This document shows, piece by piece, positions 59,428-64,000 of a stretch of DNA of 64,000 nucleotides. The notes beneath the pieces were generated by a model. The model saw nothing but the letters and a program-made list of their open reading frames with translations. It made no database searches and was not told the DNA's origin. This stretch comes from Clostridia bacterium (GTDB lineage Bacteria > Bacillota > Clostridia > Peptostreptococcales > Anaerovoracaceae). The number at the start of each line of letters is the position of its first letter. Position 1 is the stretch's first letter. The position numbers and the translations under genes were made by a program. The stretch covers positions 1-64,000 of the forward strand of contig CABJAP010000019.1 in assembly GCA_902363595.1 (NCBI GenBank), in the 5' to 3' direction.

Positions 59428-60663
59428 TTATTTCGCGCCGGTCAAATCAGAAGCCAGATCGAGCAGAAACTGTGCTCCCAGAATCAAATCTTCCTTTTTG
59501 GTATCTTCCTCTGGTACGTGACTTCTGCCGCCAATACTGGGTACAAAGATCATTCCTGTTCTGGCATGGTTTGCGATCATACAGGCATCGTGTACCGCGC
59601 CGCTGTCCATCACTTGATGAGGAATTCTTTTCTTTTCCGCCAGCCCTTTCATAGTCTCAATCAGCCCAGTGTCAAGGCTGAGGGGCTTGGATGACGATGT
59701 TCTTGTTATCTGGCAGTCCACGCCTCTTTGGCTGCAAATTTCTTTGAACGCCGCTGTAATACGATCCATATAGGTCTGAATTTTTTTGTTGTCCCGATCC
59801 CTAACCTCCAAGGTAAACCGGGCTTTTTCCGGGATCACGTTGGAGCAGTCCGGTTCTGCGTGGATGCGTCCCACGGTTACCACACTTATTCCATCCGGCC
59901 TGACCATGTCTTCTGCGGCCAGAATGCACTGGGCGGCAGCGCAAAGGGCGTCTTTGCGATCGACCATGGGCGTTGCTCCCGCATGGTTGCCCACGCCTTT
60001 TATTTCAACCTCAATGACTTGCATACCGAAAATGGCCTCAACGATTCCCAGAGGCAGTCCCTTTCTCTCCAGCACCGGGCCCTGCTCAATATGCAGTTCC
60101 AGCATAGCCTCAATTTGAGCGAAATCCCACCTGACCGCTTCAAGGTCCGCCGGAGATGGATCTCCCAAAATGGTTCTCAGGGAAATGTCTTGGTCGTTCT
60201 TCAGCTTATCCAGATCAGGGTCGCCGTAGCTGCCGGTAATAAATTTGCTGCCAGTCATGGTGGATCCGAAGTTGGATCCCTCTTCCTCCGCAAAGATCAC
60301 CAGTTCCAGATTGCGCCTAAGCTGACAGTCTTTCAAAGCCCGCAGAACCGCAAGTCCCCCTGTGACGCCGTAGATTCCATCCAGCCAGCCGCCGTTTCGT
60401 ACAGTATCCACATGGGAACCGATTACGATTCTCTTTCGCCCTTCCTGATTCTGCGGCATATGGATGCGTACATTTTTCAGCGCGTCCGTTTCGATCTGGC
60501 AGCCCAGAGCCTTTGCCTGTTCAAAGAGGTATTTCCTGGCTTTTTTATCCTGCTTCCCATAGGAAAATCTGGTAACACCGCTTCCCGGCGTGTCGGTAAA
60601 ATCCTTCAGAAGATGAAGGTCTTCCAGCAGTCTTTCTCCATTAATCTTCATAAGCTGCGCCAT
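59428..60663 (-). CDS. M20 family amidohydrolase/carbamoylase C (hydantoinase partner)
   Basis: This 411-aa zinc hydrolase of the hydantoinase/carbamoylase group has IGSHVDTVRNGGWLDG, FAEEEGSNFG, ELHIEQGPVLERKG, GVGNHAGATPMVDRKDAL and GGRSHVPEE. The late motif reads SGAVHDA, where the other two copies have SGAGHDA. The start is uncertain: ATG 60663 or ATG 60651, both overlapping the hydantoinase 3' end, so translation is coupled. It should cleave the N-carbamoyl amino acid or N-carbamoyl-beta-alanine formed by the hydantoinase. Confidence 0.83.
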   Translation of the reverse strand: MAQLMKINGERLLEDLHLLKDFTDTPGSGVTRFSYGKQDKKARKYLFEQAKALGCQIETDALKNVRIHMPQNQEGRKRIVIGSHVDTVRNGGWLDGIYGVTGGLAVLRALKDCQLRRNLELVIFAEEEGSNFGSTMTGSKFITGSYGDPDLDKLKNDQDISLRTILGDPSPADLEAVRWDFAQIEAMLELHIEQGPVLERKGLPLGIVEAIFGMQVIEVEIKGVGNHAGATPMVDRKDALCAAAQCILAAEDMVRPDGISVVTVGRIHAEPDCSNVIPEKARFTLEVRDRDNKKIQTYMDRITAAFKEICSQRGVDCQITRTSSSKPLSLDTGLIETMKGLAEKKRIPHQVMDSGAVHDACMIANHARTGMIFVPSIGGRSHVPEEDTKKEDLILGAQFLLDLASDLTGAK

Positions 60664-62041
60664 ACGGCTTTCCAGGCACGAATTTGCCCTGTCCTTTCTG
60701 GCCCACATAGATGCCGTTATCGACGATCTTCATGCCTCTTAGGAATACGGTCTCTGGACGGCCTTTTTGTTCGAATCCTTCGAATGGGCTGTAATCAACG
60801 CCTTCCAGGTTATTCTGGGCGCTCATAATTCCCCGGTATTCCGGATCAAAGACGACCAGGTCGGCATCGTAGCCCACGTCAATGTGGCCTTTTGTATCCA
60901 GGCCGTTGATTTTTGCCGGCATGGTGGAGAAGAGATCGACCAGCCTTGTCCTGGAAATTTTTCCTTCGCAAACGCCGTAGGTCCAGAGAATATTCAACCG
61001 GTTCTGCAGGCTCGGCGCTCCATTGGGGATATCGGCAAAGGACTTGCCTTCACCAAATCCCATATGTTTTTGCTCTGCGAAGTCAAAGCCGCAATGGTCG
61101 GAGCTGATGGCGTTGAGCCACTTTCTGTCCACAGCCTGCCATAGCGCCTGACGATGCTCCGCAGTACGCAGGGCCGGCGAACAGACATATTTGGCTCCTT
61201 CGAAATTGGGCCGCGCCAAATCTTCCGTATCCAGCACCAGATAGTGGGAGCAGGTTTCGCCAAAAACAGCTTGTCCCCGATTATATGCCTGCTTGATTTC
61301 CTCCAGGGCTTCTTTGCAAGTCACGTGGACCACATAAAGCGGTGCTCCCGCCAGTTCGGCCAGGTAGATAGCCCTTCTTGTAGCTTCCGCTTCTACCACC
61401 GGAGGTCTGGAAACAGCGTGGTAGTAGGGTTCAGTCTTACCCTCGGCAATGAGCTGCTTGGTGAGGACATCGATCATGTCGGCATTTTCCGCATGGACCA
61501 TAATCGTGACGCCGGCCTCTTTTCCCTTGCGCAGCGCCTTTAAGATAGCGTCGTCGTCCGCATGGAAAAACATTCCCTTGTATGCCATGAACAATTTCAT
61601 AGTCGGGTACCCCGCCTCGGCCAGCTTAGGTATCTCTTCGATTACTTCATCCCTAGGATCGGTCATTACGCTGTGGAAGCCATAATCTACCATGGCAATC
61701 CCATCCGCATCGGAAGCCTTGTATGCTTCCAGGGTTTCGATCAGGCCTTTTCCTTTTTCCTGATTGACGAATTCAATCAGAGTGGTGGTCCCGCCTACTG
61801 CGGCAGCGTTGGAGGTCTCGAATCCCCGCACTTTACTGCCATTATAGGTAAAGGAGAAATGTACATGCTGGTCAACTCCTCCGGGCAGAACATATTTGCC
61901 GGTAGCGTCGACAACTTCGTCATCCGGCCGGTGCCCCAGCCTGGCGCCGATGGCAATGATCTTTCCGCCGGCTATATACACGTCGCCTTTGAATTCATTT
62001 TCTGCAGTAACGATCGTCCCGTTCTTAATTAATACTCCCAT
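60641..62041 (-). CDS. hydA: D-hydantoinase / dihydropyrimidinase
   Basis: This 466-aa cyclic amidohydrolase opens dihydropyrimidine or hydantoin rings. It has the binuclear zinc set of the family: GVDQHVHF (about residue 58), the carboxylated Lys in MKLFMAYKG, MVHAEN, YVVHVTC and the late SSDHCGF. Length and layout match bacterial dihydropyrimidinases. AAGGAGG eight bases ahead fixes ATG 62041. The downstream carbamoylase C overlaps it; upstream lies a second dicluster/Cys-rich pair. It could serve the dihydropyrimidines formed by preT-preA. Confidence 0.91.
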   Translation of the reverse strand: MGVLIKNGTIVTAENEFKGDVYIAGGKIIAIGARLGHRPDDEVVDATGKYVLPGGVDQHVHFSFTYNGSKVRGFETSNAAAVGGTTTLIEFVNQEKGKGLIETLEAYKASDADGIAMVDYGFHSVMTDPRDEVIEEIPKLAEAGYPTMKLFMAYKGMFFHADDDAILKALRKGKEAGVTIMVHAENADMIDVLTKQLIAEGKTEPYYHAVSRPPVVEAEATRRAIYLAELAGAPLYVVHVTCKEALEEIKQAYNRGQAVFGETCSHYLVLDTEDLARPNFEGAKYVCSPALRTAEHRQALWQAVDRKWLNAISSDHCGFDFAEQKHMGFGEGKSFADIPNGAPSLQNRLNILWTYGVCEGKISRTRLVDLFSTMPAKINGLDTKGHIDVGYDADLVVFDPEYRGIMSAQNNLEGVDYSPFEGFEQKGRPETVFLRGMKIVDNGIYVGQKGQGKFVPGKPYGAAYED

Positions 62042-62181
62042 AGTCGGTTCCTCCTTTTTCATCATAGTCATATTTTATCATGGAATTTTTGAGAAAGGTA
62101 GCGTTTTCTAAAAATTCCAAAAAAAAGAAGAACTCTGAACAGGGCCTTTTTACAAAGAGGTGTCTTGCTCCGGCGGACAGC

Positions 62182-62376
62182 TCACTTTTCTTCCAAATTA
62201 AGTTCCACTTCCTTTATCCTGCCCAATGCCAAATTTTCAGAAATGTAGACCTGCCCACATACAGGACATCGTGGAACCTTATGGCTAAAAGAACGATTTA
62301 GATAACGAAATTCCACTTTTAGCTCTTCCATTTGTGCCTTGCATTTATCACAGATCAGTTTCCTTTTTTCTTCCAT
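62182..62376 (-). CDS. small Cys-rich protein, second copy (DVU_1557-like)
   Basis: This 64-aa paralogue of the protein at 25403 has CDKCKAQ and CPVCGQV knuckles around FRYLNRSFSH. Its start, ATG 62376 (GGAG ten bases ahead, or a TTG at 62397), overlaps the end of the dicluster gene. Its C-terminus is again charged and helical. The same order as in the molybdenum hydroxylase operon implies a conserved functional pair. Confidence 0.7.
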   Translation of the reverse strand: MEEKRKLICDKCKAQMEELKVEFRYLNRSFSHKVPRCPVCGQVYISENLALGRIKEVELNLEEK

Positions 62377-64000
62377 TCCAAACACGCTCCAGTTCAATCT
62401 TCATTCTGTGGCTGTAAGCATCGAGTACTACATATTCTCCATCTTCTTTGCGGTATTCTACCCAAAAGGTAAGATAACCGGACTCTCGATAGCAGGTAAA
62501 GCTGGCTCTTGCCGGATCATATACACGCCGGCCGGTCGTTTCACCCAGTTTAATTACCTGGCACACATCCTCTTCCAGGATTTTAAGAGTATTCATCTTT
62601 TCTTGCGTTTTCGCCCCGATTTTCAGGCGATACTGATCGGGTTGTGGATCATTTCTCATTTCTTGTCCCCATATCTCCTGCAACAACTGTTCTTTTAAAT
62701 TTAGACGGTTTTGGCGTCGTTTGCTCCAGTTGGGCAACTGCTCCTCTTCTGTTCCCGCTGGAAAAAATAATTGCAGCAGATGCAGTGTCTTCTTTCCCTC
62801 TCCTTTAAAAGTATCTCTGCAATTGATGCAGTATACAAGATATGGATTTTGGCTGAGTGAGCATCTGTTTTTTATTACATCGGAATAATAATCCGTATTA
62901 ACCTCAGAAATCTGTCCGCCATAACCGCAGCAGCCGTGTTTTTCTCCTTGCGGCAGTTCTTCCACAAGCAAGCCTGCTCTTTTGGCCAGATTTCTGACCG
63001 CTTTTTGTATTTTTCTTTCATGACGAGCGCTGCAGGGATCAAAGACAGAAAAGGTTTCACCCGTTTTCATTAATTCTTTTTCCTCTTCCGGCGGACATTC
63101 CCAGGAATCCATAAGCTCATAAAGTGTCACTGTTTCAATCTCAGGCAGATATTTTCGCAAGTGTTTTTCACAGGAAATACAAGCTGTAATCAGAATTGGC
63201 CGCCCCAGGCTCTCCCATTTTTTCCGCAGCCCATCAATCACATTCTGGTGCTCCGTTTCATCCCCTGCCCATTCCGCAGGCAGACCGCAGCAGCTTAAAA
63301 GCAAACCTGTATCCGGCCGCTTTGATAAAAGCCAGCGATATGGCTCCATCACATAATGCGGCTCTGAGGCTCCCAATTGACATCCTGGAAAAAAAGCATA
63401 GCAGCAGTCTTTCTGGCCCGGCGCCCGCTTTGTGATTGCTGCGGGTTCACGATTGGCAAATTCCATATCCCGCAGCCAAAATTGGTGATAAGGCCCCGGG
63501 ATTGTCCCTTGCCGGTGAAGGGCACGCCTGGCTTCCAGAAACATCGCGCCTGTATCGATCCCCTCCGGACAGATCTCTTTGCAGAGCCCGCACTGGGTGC
63601 AGGTATTGATCATGCGCTTGGCAGGGGTTTTCTTTATAATAGAAGGCGAGGCAGAAAAAGCTACCGTCGCCATTACATCATCCCTCAGCCGTTTGGGTTC
63701 TTTACTGTGGTAGCGGCTGACGTCACAATAATAGGTACAAGCATTACACTTGCAGCGCATACACCGCCTGGCCTCTGCCGTTGCTTCTCCCTGGGCGAAA
63801 AGCCCATGATCCGTAGCATGTACCGCAGGTTTCTTTTGCTGTGCGGACAAATCCGCCTTTCCCCTGCAAGGATTACTGCCGGCCGGACATACCGCCTTCC
63901 CTGTTTTAAAGAAGTTTCCTATATTTTTCGCCATCTCAAGTCCCCGTGCAATGGCACTGACAGGATCTTCGCCTGTAAGTGCGCCGCCTGCAAAGATACC
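62348..64000 (-). CDS. FAD/dicluster/CCG electron-transfer protein, second copy (5' end beyond window)
   Basis: This 550-residue C-terminal part of a protein homologous to the one at 25597 runs to the right edge. The sequence before the first internal ATG continues in frame from GIFAGGALTGEDPVS, which matches GVFIGGSLLGADTIH in the first copy, so the start is outside. Seen are CMRCKCNACTYYCDV, the [4Fe-4S] pair CTQCGLCKEICPEG, and CCG-type segments FFPGCQLG to CCGLPAEW and FDPCSARH to CCGYGGQ. The C-terminal extension is conserved too. It likely delivers electrons to or from another oxidoreductase located right of the window. Confidence 0.8.
   Translation of the reverse strand, partial: GIFAGGALTGEDPVSAIARGLEMAKNIGNFFKTGKAVCPAGSNPCRGKADLSAQQKKPAVHATDHGLFAQGEATAEARRCMRCKCNACTYYCDVSRYHSKEPKRLRDDVMATVAFSASPSIIKKTPAKRMINTCTQCGLCKEICPEGIDTGAMFLEARRALHRQGTIPGPYHQFWLRDMEFANREPAAITKRAPGQKDCCYAFFPGCQLGASEPHYVMEPYRWLLSKRPDTGLLLSCCGLPAEWAGDETEHQNVIDGLRKKWESLGRPILITACISCEKHLRKYLPEIETVTLYELMDSWECPPEEEKELMKTGETFSVFDPCSARHERKIQKAVRNLAKRAGLLVEELPQGEKHGCCGYGGQISEVNTDYYSDVIKNRCSLSQNPYLVYCINCRDTFKGEGKKTLHLLQLFFPAGTEEEQLPNWSKRRQNRLNLKEQLLQEIWGQEMRNDPQPDQYRLKIGAKTQEKMNTLKILEEDVCQVIKLGETTGRRVYDPARASFTCYRESGYLTFWVEYRKEDGEYVVLDAYSHRMKIELERVWNGRKKETDL

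Overview
The window reads as a contiguous chromosomal stretch of an anaerobic, Gram-positive amino-acid or nitrogen-compound fermenter of the class Clostridia. The evidence is a pyruvate formate-lyase pair, iron-dependent alcohol dehydrogenases, strong AAGGAGG ribosome binding sites, firmicute-style sigma-A promoters, NiaR, and many sigma-54 (RpoN) operons typical of Clostridia that use amino acids or purines. A member of the Anaerovoracaceae or a related family is my guess, not something the sequence proves. Nearly all genes lie on the minus strand.

Layout. (1) 1-580: tandem minus-strand promoters and leader of a ribosomal RNA operon whose genes lie off the left edge. (2) 580-15000: housekeeping and stress genes: pflB-pflA, a U32 peptidase/rRNA-modification protein, an AI-2E-family exporter, an EIIC-like membrane protein divergent from niaR, a diguanylate cyclase, homoserine dehydrogenase, an EamA transporter and a GABA-type aminotransferase. 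(3) 15100-23500: sigma-54 activator, saccharopine-dehydrogenase-like enzyme, an unknown protein with a sodium symporter, and two divergent iron alcohol dehydrogenases. (4) 23500-35000: molybdenum hydroxylase cassette (aldehyde-oxidoreductase type, FAD/dicluster/CCG electron-transfer protein, small Cys-rich protein, amidohydrolase, frameshifted small gene), GPH-family transporter, unknown 137-aa protein and a second activator. (5) 35200-49400: RNA metallo-hydrolase, second saccharopine-dehydrogenase-like enzyme with an NhaC antiporter and third activator, Rpn-type protein, M20 amidohydrolases with a sodium symporter and fourth activator. (6) 49400-56000: reductive pyrimidine module preT-preA, carbamoylase, a dihydroorotate-dehydrogenase-like protein and its LacI regulator. 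(7) 56000-64000: thioredoxin reductase, MarR-MATE, PepSY lipoprotein, hydantoinase-carbamoylase pair, and a second copy of the dicluster/Cys-rich pair cut by the right edge.

How it fits together. I find ten good -24/-12 promoters, including two divergent pairs, and four activators of the PAS-AAA+-Fis type. Most of the catabolic genes appear to form one sigma-54 network for ring hydroxylation, ring opening and decarbamoylation of nitrogen compounds. The pyrimidine branch is instead controlled by a LacI repressor whose palindromic operator sits on the start site of the carbamoylase promoter. The least described parts are the repeated electron-transfer cassette, two unknown sigma-54-driven proteins, a tandem structured repeat at 33009-33166, and a terminated leader RNA ahead of the LacI gene.
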